NCBI GenBank assembly: GCA_021792555.1
Contig: JAJYUL010000010.1
Coordinates: forward strand, 1-64,000
DNA: 64,000 bases
DNA from: Pseudomonadota bacterium
Lineage (GTDB): Bacteria > Pseudomonadota > Gammaproteobacteria > Steroidobacterales > Steroidobacteraceae
Direction of reading: 5' to 3'
Positions 29,475 through 40,263 of this stretch are shown here, piece by piece (the stretch's first letter is position 1; the number at the start of each line of letters is the position of its first letter). A program made the translations under genes and the position numbers. The notes beneath the pieces were generated by a model. That model saw nothing but the letters and a program-made list of their open reading frames with translations, did no database searches and was not told the DNA's origin.

Positions 29475-29513
29475 ATGTTTCGCTACGTGACAAATCGGAT
29501 GGTTGCCGTATGA
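29475..29513 (+). CDS. Possible 12-codon leader ORF overlapping the bamA start
   Basis: ATG 29475 opens a 12-codon frame (MFRYVTNRMVAV) whose TGA (29511-29513) overlaps the bamA ATG (29510) as ATGA. A TGGGG stretch lies a few bases before this ATG, whereas bamA itself has no clear Shine-Dalgarno. It could feed ribosomes into bamA by translational coupling. The frame is very short and could be chance. Confidence 0.25.
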   Translation: MFRYVTNRMVAV

Positions 29514-31945
29514 GGCGGCGAATCGGGCTGCTTGGCGTGGCGCTCGCCGTTCACTCGGCGCTCGCGCTCGCGCAGAACGGCGTCTCCTCCTCCACCGCGG
29601 ACTTCACCGTCGGCAACATCAAGGTGGAGGGCCTGCAGCGCATCTCCGAGGGCACGGTCTTTAACTATCTGCCGGTGAACATCGGCGATACGCTCGACCC
29701 GCGCAAGGTGCGCCAGGCGATCCGCGCGCTGTATGCGACCGGGTTCTTCCGCGACGTGGAAATGCGCCGCCAGGGCAATACCCTCATCGTGGTGGTGGCC
29801 GAGCGGCCCTCGATCGAGAGCTTCACGATCAAGGGCAACAAGGCGATCAAGACCAAGGCGCTGATGAAATCTCTGCGCAACGTCGGACTCGCCCCGGGCA
29901 AGATCTTCGACCGCTCGGTGCTGCAGCAGGTCACCGAGTACCTCACCGACATGTACTACGGGCGCGGCAAGTACGGGGTGCGCATCAACACCAAGGTGAT
30001 CCCCGACACCGACAACCGCGTCAAGATCAACATCAACATCGTCGAGGGCTCGCGCGCGGTCATCCGCTCGATCAACATCGTCGGCGCCACGCATTTCCCG
30101 CAGAGCGAGATCCTCTCGCATTTCCACCTGAAGACGCCGGACTGGCTGTCGTGGTACAAGGACGACGACCGCTACTCGCGCGCGACCCTGAAGGGCGATC
30201 TGGAGCGGCTGCGCGATTTCTACATGAACCGCGGCTACGCGAACTTCGCGATCCGCTCGACGCAGGTGCAGATCAGTCCCGACAAGAAGAACATCTACAT
30301 CAACGTCAGCATCAGGCAGGGCGGGGTGTTCCGCATCTCGAGCGTGAAGCTCGCCGGCACCTTCGTGGTGCCGGAGGCGCAGCTCGAGCGCCTGGTGGTG
30401 GTCAAGCCCGGGCAGGTGTTCGACCGCGAGCGCATCACCGCCACGCAGAAGCTCATCCAGGACCGCCTCGGCGAGTACGGCTATGCCTTCGCCAAGGTCG
30501 ATCCGGTGCCGACCCCGAATGCCAAGACCCACAAGGTCGCGCTCACCTTCTTCGTCGACCCGGGCGACCGGGTGTACGTGCGCAAGATCACCTTCTCCGG
30601 CGAGACCGCCATCAACGACGTGGTGCTCAGGCGCGAGCTGCGCCAGCTCGAGGGCGGGTGGCTCTCGAACGTGGCGCTCGAGCGCTCGAAGTTCTTCCTG
30701 CAGCGCCTGCCGTACGTCAAGCACGTGAGCTACTCCACCCACCGGGTGCCGGGCTCGCCCGATGAGGTGGACGTCGACTACAAGATCAAGCAGGGGCCGG
30801 CCGCGCAGCTGTCCGGCGGCATCGGCTACTCGGCGATGTACAAGCTGATGCTGAACGCGAACTTCGCCGACGCGGACTTCCTCGGCACCGGCAACCGCCT
30901 GTCGGTCAACCTGCAGGGCGGGGCGTTCGACAAGCTCTACAGCGTCAGCTACACCAACCCGTACATGACCATGAACGGGGTGTCGCAGACGCTCTCGGTG
31001 AGCTACAACGACGCCACGCAGTTCGTCTCCTCCTCCTCGAGCTTCGACTCGAAGACGATCAACCTCGGTCCCACGTGGTCGTATCCGATCAGCGAGTTCC
31101 AGTATCTGTCCTTCGGCGCGGCGTTCGAGGATGCGCAGCTGCTCACCAGCTCCATCGGCAGCGCCGAGCAGGCCCAGCAGTGGGTGCGGGAGAACGGCAA
31201 CTCCTACAGCCGCCTGGTGCACGAGGACTACAGCAACAACGACTTCGTGTTCTACGGCACGAACTACCACGACGTGCAGCTGCTGCTCGGCTGGCAGATC
31301 GATGACCGCAACCGCACGCTGTTCGCCGACCGCGGCATGCGGGCGGCGCTGAACGCGAGCGCCACGATCCCGGGCAGCAGCTCGGTCAAGTACTACGTCG
31401 CGAGCGCGCTCTATCAGCAGTACGTTCCGCTGTGGCGGCACTACCTGACGCTCTCGTTCCACGAGCGCGTCGATTACGGCGCCGGCTTCGGGGGCACCAC
31501 GGGTCTGCCGCCCTACCGGCTGTTCTTCGGCGGCGGCCCGGACTCGGTGCGCGGCTTCCGCGAGAGCTGGCTCGGGCCGCGCGACAACTTCGGCAACCCC
31601 TACGGCGGCAACTTCGACATCATCAGCCAGAACGAGCTGCTGCTGCCGATCCCGGCCAAGTGGCGCCAGACCGCCCGGGTGAGCCTGTTCTTCGACGTCG
31701 GCAACGTCTTCTACACCGGGAGCCTGGTGAAGTTCTACGAGCCGGACAACGTCACGCCGGTGACCTACCACCTGCGCGGCTGGGGGTCGCTGAAGCGCTC
31801 GGTGGGCCTCGCCGTGGAGTGGCTCTCGCCCATGGGCCTGTTCCGTTTCAGCTACGGGGTGCCGCTGAACGCCACGCACGCCACGCAGAACACCTGGGGG
31901 GATCAGACCAGCGGCTTCCAGTTCACGGTGGGCCAGGCCTTCTAG
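29510..31945 (+). CDS. bamA: Outer membrane protein assembly factor BamA
   Basis: Omp85-family core of the BAM complex that inserts beta-barrels into the outer membrane. The 811 residues have a signal peptide (MRRRIGLLGVALAVHSALALA, then QNG), five POTRA domains (about 28-425, starting FTVGNIKVEGLQRIS) and a 16-stranded barrel with the conserved VRGF region (GGGPDSVRGFRESWLGPRD) that plugs the lumen. It ends in ...FQFTVGQAF with terminal Phe. ATG 29510 is taken because the signal peptide starts there; TTG 29465 in the same frame is less likely. It lies after rseP and before skp, as in most gammaproteobacteria. Confidence 0.96.
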   Translation: MRRRIGLLGVALAVHSALALAQNGVSSSTADFTVGNIKVEGLQRISEGTVFNYLPVNIGDTLDPRKVRQAIRALYATGFFRDVEMRRQGNTLIVVVAERPSIESFTIKGNKAIKTKALMKSLRNVGLAPGKIFDRSVLQQVTEYLTDMYYGRGKYGVRINTKVIPDTDNRVKININIVEGSRAVIRSINIVGATHFPQSEILSHFHLKTPDWLSWYKDDDRYSRATLKGDLERLRDFYMNRGYANFAIRSTQVQISPDKKNIYINVSIRQGGVFRISSVKLAGTFVVPEAQLERLVVVKPGQVFDRERITATQKLIQDRLGEYGYAFAKVDPVPTPNAKTHKVALTFFVDPGDRVYVRKITFSGETAINDVVLRRELRQLEGGWLSNVALERSKFFLQRLPYVKHVSYSTHRVPGSPDEVDVDYKIKQGPAAQLSGGIGYSAMYKLMLNANFADADFLGTGNRLSVNLQGGAFDKLYSVSYTNPYMTMNGVSQTLSVSYNDATQFVSSSSSFDSKTINLGPTWSYPISEFQYLSFGAAFEDAQLLTSSIGSAEQAQQWVRENGNSYSRLVHEDYSNNDFVFYGTNYHDVQLLLGWQIDDRNRTLFADRGMRAALNASATIPGSSSVKYYVASALYQQYVPLWRHYLTLSFHERVDYGAGFGGTTGLPPYRLFFGGGPDSVRGFRESWLGPRDNFGNPYGGNFDIISQNELLLPIPAKWRQTARVSLFFDVGNVFYTGSLVKFYEPDNVTPVTYHLRGWGSLKRSVGLAVEWLSPMGLFRFSYGVPLNATHATQNTWGDQTSGFQFTVGQAF

Positions 31946-32058
31946 AGGCCCGGGCACGTCCCGGCGAGGGATGGTAAGATCGGTCGCTTAGCCGCCCCGA
32001 TGAGGGGCGGATGTGCATTACACATACCTTTTTTCTGCAATTTTCGAGGTGGGTTTCC

Positions 32059-32601
32059 GTGAAGCGCTTGAGCAGAAGCCATTCGTTCGTTTGGATGATC
32101 GCCGCCGGCTTGCTGGTGTCGGCACTGGCCGCCGCGAGCGCCCAGGCCGCGGCCTTGAAGATCGGGGTGGTCAATTACGGGGTGCTCGTGCAGTCCTCGC
32201 CGCAGTACAAGGCGGCCATCGCCTCCCTGCGCGCGGAATTCCTGCCCAAGCAGAAGCAGCTGCAGGCCGAGGCGAAGACGCTGCAGGCCAAGCAGCAGAA
32301 GCTGCAGCGCAATGAGGCGACCATGACCCAGGATCAGGTCGCCCAGGCCGAACTGGATCTGCGCGAGAAGGTCGAGTCCTTCCGCCAGGAGTCGGGCAAG
32401 GTCCAGGATGCCCTGAACACGCGCCGGACCGAGCTGTTCACCAAGGTGCAGAACGCCATCGCGCTGGTCGTGCAGCGCTATGCCAAGCAGCACGGCTACA
32501 ACCTGGTGATGATGAACGACGGGGTGATCTACGCCGACTCGGGGCTCGATCTGACCCCGGCGATTCTGCAGATCCTGAAGGCCGCTCCGGCGGGCAAATA
32601 A
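32059..32601 (+). CDS. skp: Periplasmic chaperone Skp (OmpH family)
   Basis: Trimeric periplasmic holdase that carries unfolded outer-membrane proteins to BAM. GTG 32059 is preferred because GAGGTGGG lies 6-10 bases upstream; in-frame ATG 32011 would put 16 odd residues before the signal peptide. The product is 180 residues: signal peptide (VKRLSRSHS, hydrophobic stretch, ASAQAAA), then KIGVVNYGVLVQSSPQY, a long charged coiled-coil (about 60-125, rich in Gln/Lys/Glu) forming the tentacles, and the C-terminal body strand. Its position between bamA and lpxD is canonical. Confidence 0.9.
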   Translation: MKRLSRSHSFVWMIAAGLLVSALAAASAQAAALKIGVVNYGVLVQSSPQYKAAIASLRAEFLPKQKQLQAEAKTLQAKQQKLQRNEATMTQDQVAQAELDLREKVESFRQESGKVQDALNTRRTELFTKVQNAIALVVQRYAKQHGYNLVMMNDGVIYADSGLDLTPAILQILKAAPAGK

Positions 32602-32613
32602 CCGCCGTCCGCC

Positions 32614-33657
32614 ATGAGCGTCTCGATCGGGGAGCTCGCCGTCCGTTTCGGCTGTGAGCTCAGGGGCGATCCGGGCGTCCAGGTCGAGCGGGTGGCGAGT
32701 CTGGCGCAGGCCGACGCGCAGTCGGTGGCCTTTGTCGCCAACCCCCGCTATCGCGCACAGCTCGCGGCGACGCGGGCGGGGGTGGTGGTACTCGATGAGG
32801 CGAGCGCCGCGGCCTGTCCGGTCGCGGCGCTCGTGTGCGCCAATCCCCATGCCCTGTTCGCGCGGATTGCGGCGGTGCTGCATCCGGCGCCCGCCGGCCC
32901 TCCGGGGGTGCATCCCTCGGCGGTGGTGGCCGCCGATGCCGTGCTCGACCCCAGCGCCCACATCGGGCCCCTGAGCGTCATCGGCAGCGGGGTGGTGGTG
33001 GGCGCACGCGCCTACATCGGCCCGCAGTGCCTGCTCGAGGATGGGGTGCGCGTCGGGGAGGACGTGCGGCTCGTCGCGCGGGTCACTCTCTGCCGCGGCG
33101 TCACGCTCGGCGAGCGCTCGATCGTGCAGCCCGGCGCCGTGATCGGCGGGGACGGCTTCGGCTTCGCCCAGGAGGCGGGGCGGTGGCTGAAGGTGCCGCA
33201 GACCGGCAGCGTGCGCATCGGTGCGGACGTGGAGATCGGCGCCAATACCACCGTCGACCGCGGGGCGATCGAGGACACGGTGATCGAGGAGGGCGCCAAG
33301 CTCGATAACCTGATTCAGATCGGGCACAACGTGCGCATCGGCGCGCACAGCGCGCTCGCGGCGTGCGTCGGGGTATCCGGCAGCACCAGCATCGGCCGGC
33401 GCTGCATGATCGGCGGTCAGGTGGGCATCGGCGGACACCTGAGCATCTGCGATGATGTGATGATCACCGGCTGCACCATGGTGAGCCATTCGGTTACGCG
33501 GCCCGGCGTATACTCCGGCGGCATCCCACTCGAGGAGGCGCATACCTGGCGCCGCCTGGTCGGGCGCTTCAAGCGCCTCGAATCCCTGGCACAGCGGCTC
33601 AAGGCGCTCGAGCGCCATTTCGTCTCCGCGCAGGATCTGGAAGAGGACGATGACTGA
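32614..33657 (+). CDS. lpxD: UDP-3-O-(3-hydroxyacyl)glucosamine N-acyltransferase
   Basis: Adds the second 3-hydroxyacyl chain from acyl-ACP in lipid A synthesis. The 347-residue protein has an N-terminal uridine-binding domain, a long left-handed beta-helix of hexapeptide repeats (about 105-300, with IGPLSVIG and IGGDGFGFA) and a C-terminal helix. The catalytic base is His238 in [14 protein letters not shown], matching His239 of E. coli. It ends with acidic residues and overlaps fabZ by eight bases. Confidence 0.97.
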   Translation: MSVSIGELAVRFGCELRGDPGVQVERVASLAQADAQSVAFVANPRYRAQLAATRAGVVVLDEASAAACPVAALVCANPHALFARIAAVLHPAPAGPPGVHPSAVVAADAVLDPSAHIGPLSVIGSGVVVGARAYIGPQCLLEDGVRVGEDVRLVARVTLCRGVTLGERSIVQPGAVIGGDGFGFAQEAGRWLKVPQTGSVRIGADVEIGANTTVDRGAIEDTVIEEGAKLDNLIQIGHNVRIGAHSALAACVGVSGSTSIGRRCMIGGQVGIGGHLSICDDVMITGCTMVSHSVTRPGVYSGGIPLEEAHTWRRLVGRFKRLESLAQRLKALERHFVSAQDLEEDDD

Positions 33658-34102
33658 AGCGCAAATCGACATTCACGGCATCCTCAAGCTGCTGCCGCAC
33701 CGCTATCCGTTCATGCTGGTCGATCGCGTGCTCGAATGGCACGCCGGGCAGAGCATCCGCGCGCTGAAGAACGTCACCTACAACGAGCCGTTCTTCCCGG
33801 GGCATTTCCCCAGCCGGCCGGTGATGCCGGGGGTGATCATCATCGAGGCGCTGGCGCAGACCGCCGGCATCCTCACGTTCCTGAGCACGGACATCGTGCC
33901 GCACGAGGACAGCCGCTTTTATTTCGTCGGCATCGACAAGGCGCGCTTCAGAAAGCCCGTCGAGCCCGGCGATCAGCTCATTCTCACCGCCACGGTCGAT
34001 CGCTGTCTGCGCGGCATCTGGCGCTTCTCCACCCGCGCCTCGGTCGGCGAGGACGAGGTGGCCCACGCGGAAATCATGGTCACCCCGGAGGCCGGGAAGT
34101 GA
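33650..34102 (+). CDS. fabZ: 3-hydroxyacyl-[acyl-carrier-protein] dehydratase FabZ
   Basis: Hot-dog-fold dehydratase of fatty-acid elongation, acting on the hydroxyacyl-ACPs that LpxA and LpxD also draw on. The 150 residues carry [17 protein letters not shown], the catalytic His52 in [15 protein letters not shown] and Glu66 in IIIEALAQ. It starts inside the lpxD end and overlaps the lpxA GTG start by four bases, so the lpxD-fabZ-lpxA-lpxB genes are tightly coupled. Confidence 0.97.
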   Translation: MTEAQIDIHGILKLLPHRYPFMLVDRVLEWHAGQSIRALKNVTYNEPFFPGHFPSRPVMPGVIIIEALAQTAGILTFLSTDIVPHEDSRFYFVGIDKARFRKPVEPGDQLILTATVDRCLRGIWRFSTRASVGEDEVAHAEIMVTPEAGK

Positions 34103-34869
34103 TCGATCCGCATGCCATCGTCTCGCCGCGCGCCGAACTCGCCGCGGACGTCTCGGTGGGCCCGTTCAGCATCATCGGCCCGGACGTCACCATCGGCCCG
34201 CGCACCGTGATCGGTCCGCACGTCGTGATCAACGGCCCGACGCGCATCGGCGCGGACAACCACGTGTTTCAGTTCGCCTCGCTCGGCGATGCGCCGCAGG
34301 ACAAGAAGTACCGCGGCGAGCCGACGCGGCTCGAGATCGGCGAGCGCAACGTGTTCCGCGAGAACACCACCGTCAACCGCGGCACCACGCACGACCACGG
34401 GGTGACGCGCATCGGCGATGACAACCTGTTCATGGCCTACTCGCACGTGGCGCACGACTGCACGGTCGGCAGCAACGCCGTGTTCGCCAACTGCGCGGCC
34501 CTCGGCGGGCACGTGGAGATCGGCGACTGGGTGATTCTCGGCGGGCTGACCGCCGTGCACCAGTTCACCAAGATCGGCGCGCACGCCTTTCTCGCCGGCG
34601 GGGCGATCGTCACGCGCGACGTGCCGCCGTTCGTGATGGTCGCAGGTAACCCGGCGGTCCCGCACGCGGTCAACTCCGAGGGCCTCAAGCGCCGCGGCTT
34701 CACCGCGGCGCAGATCCGCAACATCCGCGAAGCGTACCGCACCGTCTACCGCAGCGATCTGCGCCTGATCGAGGCGCTCGAGCAGCTCGATGCGCGCGCC
34801 GCCGAGCAGCCCGAAGTGCAGCTGTTCGCCGCCTTCATCCGCAACTCCGGCCGCAGCATCGTGCGATGA
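34099..34869 (+). CDS. lpxA: UDP-N-acetylglucosamine acyltransferase
   Basis: First enzyme of lipid A synthesis. The 256-residue trimeric beta-helix protein has hexapeptide repeats from the N terminus ([20 protein letters not shown]) and the catalytic histidine in [11 protein letters not shown] (His119, equivalent to His125 of E. coli). [15 protein letters not shown] contributes the acyl ruler, and a helical C-terminal domain follows. GTG 34099 overlaps the fabZ stop (GTGA). The stop overlaps lpxB. Confidence 0.97.
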   Translation: MIDPHAIVSPRAELAADVSVGPFSIIGPDVTIGPRTVIGPHVVINGPTRIGADNHVFQFASLGDAPQDKKYRGEPTRLEIGERNVFRENTTVNRGTTHDHGVTRIGDDNLFMAYSHVAHDCTVGSNAVFANCAALGGHVEIGDWVILGGLTAVHQFTKIGAHAFLAGGAIVTRDVPPFVMVAGNPAVPHAVNSEGLKRRGFTAAQIRNIREAYRTVYRSDLRLIEALEQLDARAAEQPEVQLFAAFIRNSGRSIVR

Positions 34870-36080
34870 ACACGCCGGTGCGCAGCGCGTGCGAGGCCGT
34901 CCTTGCGCGCCCGGCGCTGCGCGTGGGGCTGGTGGCCGGGGAGGCCTCGGGCGATCAGCTCGGCGCGGCGCTGATCGAGGCGCTGCGCGAGCGGGTGGGG
35001 CGGCTCGAGTGCTTCGGGGTCGCCGGACCGAAGATGGCCGCCGCCGGGTGCGAGGTCTGGGAGAGCGCCGAGTCGCTCGCGGTCATGGGCTTCACCGAAG
35101 TGCTGCCGCATCTGCCGCGCCTGCTGCGCCTGCGCGCCGAGCTCACACGGCGCTTCACCGAGGCGCGCCCCGACGTCTTCATCGGCATCGACGCGCCGGC
35201 GTTCAATCTCGGGCTGGCCGCGCGCCTGCACGGCGCGGGCATCGCCACGGTGCAGTACGTCGCGCCGCAGGTCTGGGCGTGGCGGCAGAGCCGGGTGCGC
35301 AAGATCGGCCGCGCCTGCGATCTGGTGTTGTGTCTGCTGCCGTTCGAGACGGGCTTCTATGCCCGACACGGGGTGGCCGCGGAGTTCGTCGGGCATCCGC
35401 TCGCCGATCAGATCCCCCTCGAGGCCGACCGCGCCGGCGCGCGCGCCGCGCTCGGTCTGCCCGCCGAGGGCACCGTGGTGGCGCTGCTGCCGGGCAGCCG
35501 GGTGGCAGAGGTGGCCCGCCTGGGCGGGGACTTCCTCGCCGCGGCCGCATGGATCGCCGCCCGCCGGCCCGAGGTGCGGTTCGTCGCTCCGATGGCGAGC
35601 GCGCGCGCACGTGAGCTCTTCCAGAGCAAGCGCGCGCAAGTTCCTGAATCCCCTGAAATCCTCATCACCGACGGGCAGGCGCAGCGGGTGCTGGCGGCCT
35701 GCGACGGCGCGCTGGTGGCCTCCGGAACCGCTACACTGGAGACGCTGCTCTCGAGGCGCGTGATGGTGGTGGCGTATCGGCTGGGCGGCCTCACGGCGTT
35801 TCTCCTGCGGAGACTCCGGCTGGTGAAAGTCCCCTATTTCTCACAACCGAATCTGCTGCTCGGCCGCGCGTTCGTGCCGGAGTTCTTCCAGGACCAGGTG
35901 CGCCCCGCGGCCCTCGGTGAGGCACTGCTCGCGCGCCTCGAGGATGCCGGCTACCGGCGCGAGCTCGCGGTCGAGTTCGAGCGCGTGCATCGCGAGCTGC
36001 GCCGCGGGGGAGCGGGGCGGGCGGCCGATGCGATTCTGCGCCGCCTCGAGCGCGCCCCGCTCCCGCAGGGGCAGTCGTGA
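34866..36080 (+). CDS. lpxB: Lipid-A-disaccharide synthase
   Basis: GT19 glycosyltransferase that condenses UDP-diacylglucosamine with lipid X. The 404-residue product shows [15 protein letters not shown] at the N terminus, [53 protein letters not shown] and the nucleotide-binding [11 protein letters not shown]. About 18 residues precede the family start, so the true start may be slightly downstream. ATG 34866 overlaps the lpxA stop, and its stop overlaps the rnhB GTG. Confidence 0.96.
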   Translation: MNTPVRSACEAVLARPALRVGLVAGEASGDQLGAALIEALRERVGRLECFGVAGPKMAAAGCEVWESAESLAVMGFTEVLPHLPRLLRLRAELTRRFTEARPDVFIGIDAPAFNLGLAARLHGAGIATVQYVAPQVWAWRQSRVRKIGRACDLVLCLLPFETGFYARHGVAAEFVGHPLADQIPLEADRAGARAALGLPAEGTVVALLPGSRVAEVARLGGDFLAAAAWIAARRPEVRFVAPMASARARELFQSKRAQVPESPEILITDGQAQRVLAACDGALVASGTATLETLLSRRVMVVAYRLGGLTAFLLRRLRLVKVPYFSQPNLLLGRAFVPEFFQDQVRPAALGEALLARLEDAGYRRELAVEFERVHRELRRGGAGRAADAILRRLERAPLPQGQS

Positions 36081-36679
36081 ACGGGTGCGAGGCGATCGAG
36101 TGCGTCGCGGGCGTCGATGAGGCCGGCCGCGGGCCGCTCGCCGGGCCGGTGATCGCCGCGGCGGTGATCCTCGATCCGTCGCAGCCGATCGAGGGGCTCG
36201 CCGACTCCAAGACGCTCAGCGAGGCGGCCCGCGAACGCTTAGCGCCGCTCATCCGCGCCCGCTCGCGCGCCTGGGCGCTCGGCAGCGCCGAGCGGGCGGA
36301 AATCGATTCGCTCAACATTCTGCAGGCGACGCTGCTGGCGATGCGCCGGGCGCTGCTGGCGCTGCCGGTGAGGCCGCGGCACGTGCAGATCGACGGCAAC
36401 CGCGCCCCGGCGCTGGCGGATCTGGGCTGCAGCGTCGAGACGGTGGTGCGCGGCGATGCCACGGTGGCGGCGATCGGCGCCGCCTCGATCCTCGCCAAGA
36501 CCCACCGCGATGCGCTGATGCGCTCGCTCGACCGGGTGCACCCGGGCTACGGCTTCGCCCGCCACAAGGGCTACGGCACCGCGGCGCACCTGGCGGCGCT
36601 GCGCGCCCTCGGACCCTCCCCGGAGCATCGTCTCTCGTTCGCGCCGGTGCGCGCAGCCCTCGGAGGGCAGCGGCGGTGA
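36077..36679 (+). CDS. rnhB: Ribonuclease HII
   Basis: Removes single ribonucleotides and RNA from RNA-DNA hybrids. The 200-residue product has the [12 protein letters not shown] motif with catalytic Asp14 and Glu15, ADSKTLS, the IDGNRAP segment and the [20 protein letters not shown] motif. GTG 36077 overlaps the lpxB stop and the rnhB stop overlaps the dnaE GTG, giving the common lpxB-rnhB-dnaE arrangement. Confidence 0.97.
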   Translation: MNGCEAIECVAGVDEAGRGPLAGPVIAAAVILDPSQPIEGLADSKTLSEAARERLAPLIRARSRAWALGSAERAEIDSLNILQATLLAMRRALLALPVRPRHVQIDGNRAPALADLGCSVETVVRGDATVAAIGAASILAKTHRDALMRSLDRVHPGYGFARHKGYGTAAHLAALRALGPSPEHRLSFAPVRAALGGQRR

Positions 36680-39600
36680 GCGCCGGGTTCGTCCACCTGC
36701 GTCTGCACACCGAGTACTCGCTGATCGACAGCGTGGTGCGCGTGCCGGAGCTGATGGAGGCGGTCGCCGGCGCCGGCATGGCGGCCGTGGCCCTCACCGA
36801 CCAGAGCAACCTCTTTGCGATGGTGAAGTTCTACCGCGCGGCGCTCGCGCGCGGGGTCAAGCCGCTGATCGGCGTCGATCTGCTCATCCGCGAGGGCGGG
36901 GAGCGCGAGCCGCCGAGCCGTCTGACGCTGATCTGCCAGTCCCAGAGCGGCTACCGCAACGTGACGCGGCTGGTCAGCCGCGCCTATCTCGAGGGCCAGC
37001 AGCGCGGCGTGCCGATGATCGAGCGGGAGTGGCTCACCGCCGAGGCGCTCGAGGGACTGATCGGCCTCTCGTGCGCCGCCGAGGGCGATGTCGGGCGCGC
37101 GCTCGCCAACGGCCGCGAGGCGGACGCCGCCGCGGCGCTCGGGCGCTGGCTCGAGCTGCTGCCCGATCGCTACTACATCGAGCTGCAGCGGCTCGGCCGC
37201 CCGGGCGAGGAGGCCTACATCGGCGCGGCGGTGGCGCTCGCGGCGCGCCGCGGCGTGCCGCTCGTCGCCACCAACGACGTGCGTTTCCTCAAGCGCGAGG
37301 ACTTCGAGTCGCACGAGGCGCGGGTGTGCATCCACGACGGCACGCAGCTTGCCGACCCCTCCCGAGCGCGCCGCTACACCCCCGCGCAGTACCTGCGCAG
37401 CCCCGGGGAGATGGCCGAGCTGTTCGCCGACATTCCCGAAGCGCTCGCCAATACCGTGGAGGTCGCCCGCCGCGCCTCGCTCGTGCTCGATCTGGGCAAG
37501 CCGCAGCTGCCGCGCTATCCGGTGCCCGGGCAGATGAGCACCGAGGAGTTCCTGCGCGAGGAGGCCGCCGCGGGGCTCGAGCGGCGCGTGCAGGAGCTCG
37601 CGCGCGCCGCCGCACCGCCCGATGCGCTCATCTACCGCGAGCGCCTGGCGCGCGAGCTCGATGTCATCTGTCAGATGGGGTTCGCCGGCTACTTTCTCAT
37701 CGTCGCGGACTTCATCCGCTGGGCGAAGGGCAACGGCGTGCCGGTCGGCCCCGGACGCGGCTCGGGCGCAGGCTCGCTCGTGGCCTACTGCCTCGGCATC
37801 ACCGACCTCGATCCGCTGCGTTACGATCTTCTCTTCGAGCGCTTTCTGAACCCCGAACGCGTCTCGATGCCGGACTTCGACGTCGATTTCTGCATGGCCG
37901 GGCGCGACCGGGTCATCGAGTACGTCGCCACGCGCTACGGGCGCGAGCGGGTCTCGCAGATCATCACCTACGGCACCATGGCGGCCAAGGCCGTGGTGCG
38001 CGACGTCGGGCGCGTGCTCGGCATGAGCTACGGGTATGTCGACAAGATCGCCAAGCTCATTCCCTTCGAGCTCGGCATCACGCTCGATGAGGCGCTCGAG
38101 AAAGAGCCGGAGCTGAAGAAGCTCTACGAGACGGAGGAGGAGATCCGCACGCTGATCGACCTCGCCCGCTCGCTCGAGGGCCTCACGCGCAACGCCGGCA
38201 TGCACGCCGGCGGCGTCGTCATCGCCCCCTCGGTGCTCACCGACTTCACGCCGCTTTACTGCGATGAGGCGGGCGGCAGCCTCGTGACCCAGTTCGACAA
38301 GGACGACGTCGAGGCCGCCGGGCTCGTGAAGTTCGACTTTCTCGGCCTGCGCACCCTCACCATCATCGACTGGACGGTCAAGGCGATCAACGCGCGGCGC
38401 GCGCAAAGCGGCGAGCCGCCGCTCGACATCGGGAAGATTCCGCTCGATGACGCGCTCACCTACGAGCGCGTGTTCAAGAGCGCGCAGACCGTGGCGGTGT
38501 TCCAGTTCGAGTCCGGCGGCATGCGGCGGATGCTCAAGGACGCCAAGCCCGACCGCATCGATGATCTGATCGCCCTCGGGGCGCTGTACCGGCCGGGGCC
38601 GATGGACCTGATCCCCGAGTACATCGCCTGCAAGCACGGCAAGAAGCCCGAGTACCTGCATCCCGAGATGCGCCAGGTGCTCGGGGTCACCCACGGGGTG
38701 TTCGTCTATCAGGAGCAGGTGATGCAGATCGCCCAGCGCCTGGCCGGCTACACGCTCGGGGGGGCCGATCTGCTGCGCCGCGCGATGGGCAAGAAAAAGC
38801 CCGAGGAGATGGCCAAGCAGCGCGGGGTGTTCATCGCCGGCGCCGCCGCGCGCGGCATCGCCGAGCCGATCGCCAACGCCATCTTCGATCAGATGGAGAA
38901 GTTCGCCGGCTACGGCTTCAACAAGTCGCACGCCGCCGCGTACGCGCTGCTGTCGTATCAGACGGCGTACCTGAAGGCGCACTTCCCGGGGGAGTTCATG
39001 GCGGCGGTGCTGTCGGCGGACATGGACCACACCGACAAGGTGGTCACCCTGATCCGCGAGTGCGCCGAGATCGGCCTTCAGGTGCTGCCGCCCGATGTGA
39101 ATCACTCGCAGTACGCCTTCACCGCCGAGGGGCGCGTGATCCGCTACGGGCTCGGCGCGGTGCGCGGCGTCGGGCAGGGCGCGGCCGAGGCGCTGATCAG
39201 CGAGCGCGAGGCGCGCGGTCCGTTTGCGAGTCTGGAGGATCTGTGCCGGCGGCTCGATCTGCAGAAGCTCAACCGCCGGGTGCTCGAGGCGCTGCTGCGC
39301 TCGGGCAGCTTCGATGCGCTCGGGGCCAATCGCGCCACGCTCATGGCGCGGCTGCCGACCGCGATGCAGCTCGGCGAGCAGGACTCCAAGGCGAGCCGCG
39401 CCGGGCAGGACGACCTGTTCGGCCTCGGCGCGCAGGAGACGAGCGCGCCGGCGCCGAGCGAGCCGGCCGAGCTGCCCGAGTGGCCCCAGTCGGTGCGCCT
39501 CGCCGGGGAGCGCGAGACGCTCGGGCTGTATCTGACCGGCCACCCGATGGCGGCGTTCGAGTCCGCTCTGGCGCGCCTGGTGAGCCACCGCATCGGGGAC

Positions 39601-40188
39601 CTCGTCGGCGAGCGGCCCGTGCCCGGGATGGACAGCGGCCGCGGCCGCGGCGGCCGCACGGTGACCGTGGCCGGCCTCATCGACGAGGTGCGCAAGCGCG
39701 GCCCGCGCGTCATTCTCACCCTCGATGACGGCACGGGACGGATCGAGGCGAGCCTGTTCGACGAGCAGTACCAGCAGTACCGCGCGCTCATCGGCAAGGA
39801 CGCGCTGGTGCTCGCCGAGGGCCAGCTGCGCTTCGATGAGTTCTCCGACGGCTGGCGGATCGGGGTGCGCCGCCTGAGCGACCTCGCCAAGGTGCGCGAG
39901 CAGCAGGCGCGGCGCATCGTGCTGAAATGGCCCGCCCGCGCCGATGCCGCCGCGCTGCAGCAGCGCCTGGCGGAGCTGCTCGAGCGCTTTCGGCCCGGGC
40001 CGTGCGCGCTCGCCGTGGAGTACACCTGCGCCGGGGCGCGCGGCATGCTCGCCTTCGGCGCCGAGTGGGGCGTGCAGCCGCTCGCCGAGCTCATCGAGGG
40101 GCTCGAGCAGCTGCTCGGCGGCTCGGCCGTGCGCGTGCTCTACAGCGCGCCGGGCGATGCCACGCAGCGCTCGGCCGACGGCAGCTAG
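36676..40188 (+). CDS. dnaE: DNA polymerase III alpha subunit
   Basis: Replicative polymerase catalytic subunit, 1170 residues, DnaE1 type. Domains in order: PHP ([15 protein letters not shown], about 5-270), palm/fingers with catalytic Asp402 and Asp404 in [27 protein letters not shown], the [20 protein letters not shown] segment, tandem helix-hairpin-helix, a Gln/Asp-rich region near 905-915 with QDDLFGLG resembling a clamp-binding motif, and an OB-fold (about 995-1075). GTG 36676 overlaps the rnhB stop. accA follows 75 bp later. Confidence 0.98.
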   Translation: MSAGFVHLRLHTEYSLIDSVVRVPELMEAVAGAGMAAVALTDQSNLFAMVKFYRAALARGVKPLIGVDLLIREGGEREPPSRLTLICQSQSGYRNVTRLVSRAYLEGQQRGVPMIEREWLTAEALEGLIGLSCAAEGDVGRALANGREADAAAALGRWLELLPDRYYIELQRLGRPGEEAYIGAAVALAARRGVPLVATNDVRFLKREDFESHEARVCIHDGTQLADPSRARRYTPAQYLRSPGEMAELFADIPEALANTVEVARRASLVLDLGKPQLPRYPVPGQMSTEEFLREEAAAGLERRVQELARAAAPPDALIYRERLARELDVICQMGFAGYFLIVADFIRWAKGNGVPVGPGRGSGAGSLVAYCLGITDLDPLRYDLLFERFLNPERVSMPDFDVDFCMAGRDRVIEYVATRYGRERVSQIITYGTMAAKAVVRDVGRVLGMSYGYVDKIAKLIPFELGITLDEALEKEPELKKLYETEEEIRTLIDLARSLEGLTRNAGMHAGGVVIAPSVLTDFTPLYCDEAGGSLVTQFDKDDVEAAGLVKFDFLGLRTLTIIDWTVKAINARRAQSGEPPLDIGKIPLDDALTYERVFKSAQTVAVFQFESGGMRRMLKDAKPDRIDDLIALGALYRPGPMDLIPEYIACKHGKKPEYLHPEMRQVLGVTHGVFVYQEQVMQIAQRLAGYTLGGADLLRRAMGKKKPEEMAKQRGVFIAGAAARGIAEPIANAIFDQMEKFAGYGFNKSHAAAYALLSYQTAYLKAHFPGEFMAAVLSADMDHTDKVVTLIRECAEIGLQVLPPDVNHSQYAFTAEGRVIRYGLGAVRGVGQGAAEALISEREARGPFASLEDLCRRLDLQKLNRRVLEALLRSGSFDALGANRATLMARLPTAMQLGEQDSKASRAGQDDLFGLGAQETSAPAPSEPAELPEWPQSVRLAGERETLGLYLTGHPMAAFESALARLVSHRIGDLVGERPVPGMDSGRGRGGRTVTVAGLIDEVRKRGPRVILTLDDGTGRIEASLFDEQYQQYRALIGKDALVLAEGQLRFDEFSDGWRIGVRRLSDLAKVREQQARRIVLKWPARADAAALQQRLAELLERFRPGPCALAVEYTCAGARGMLAFGAEWGVQPLAELIEGLEQLLGGSAVRVLYSAPGDATQRSADGS

Positions 40189-40263
40189 GCCGGGCCCCGC
40201 TTGCGCGGCGCTCGCCCCGCCCGTACCCTCGCGCCCAGCACGAGACAACCCCCGGGAAACCGC

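Noticed and set aside
29362-29509. Possible sigma-E promoter before bamA
   Set aside because: A CACTT is present, but no GTCTAA-like -10 at the required 16-17 bp spacing.
29483-31957. An 824-codon minus-strand frame opposite bamA
   Set aside because: Shadow of bamA; no motif and no start signal.
31950-31964. CCGGG/CCCGG hairpin after bamA
   Set aside because: Only five base pairs and no T-run; too weak to call a terminator.
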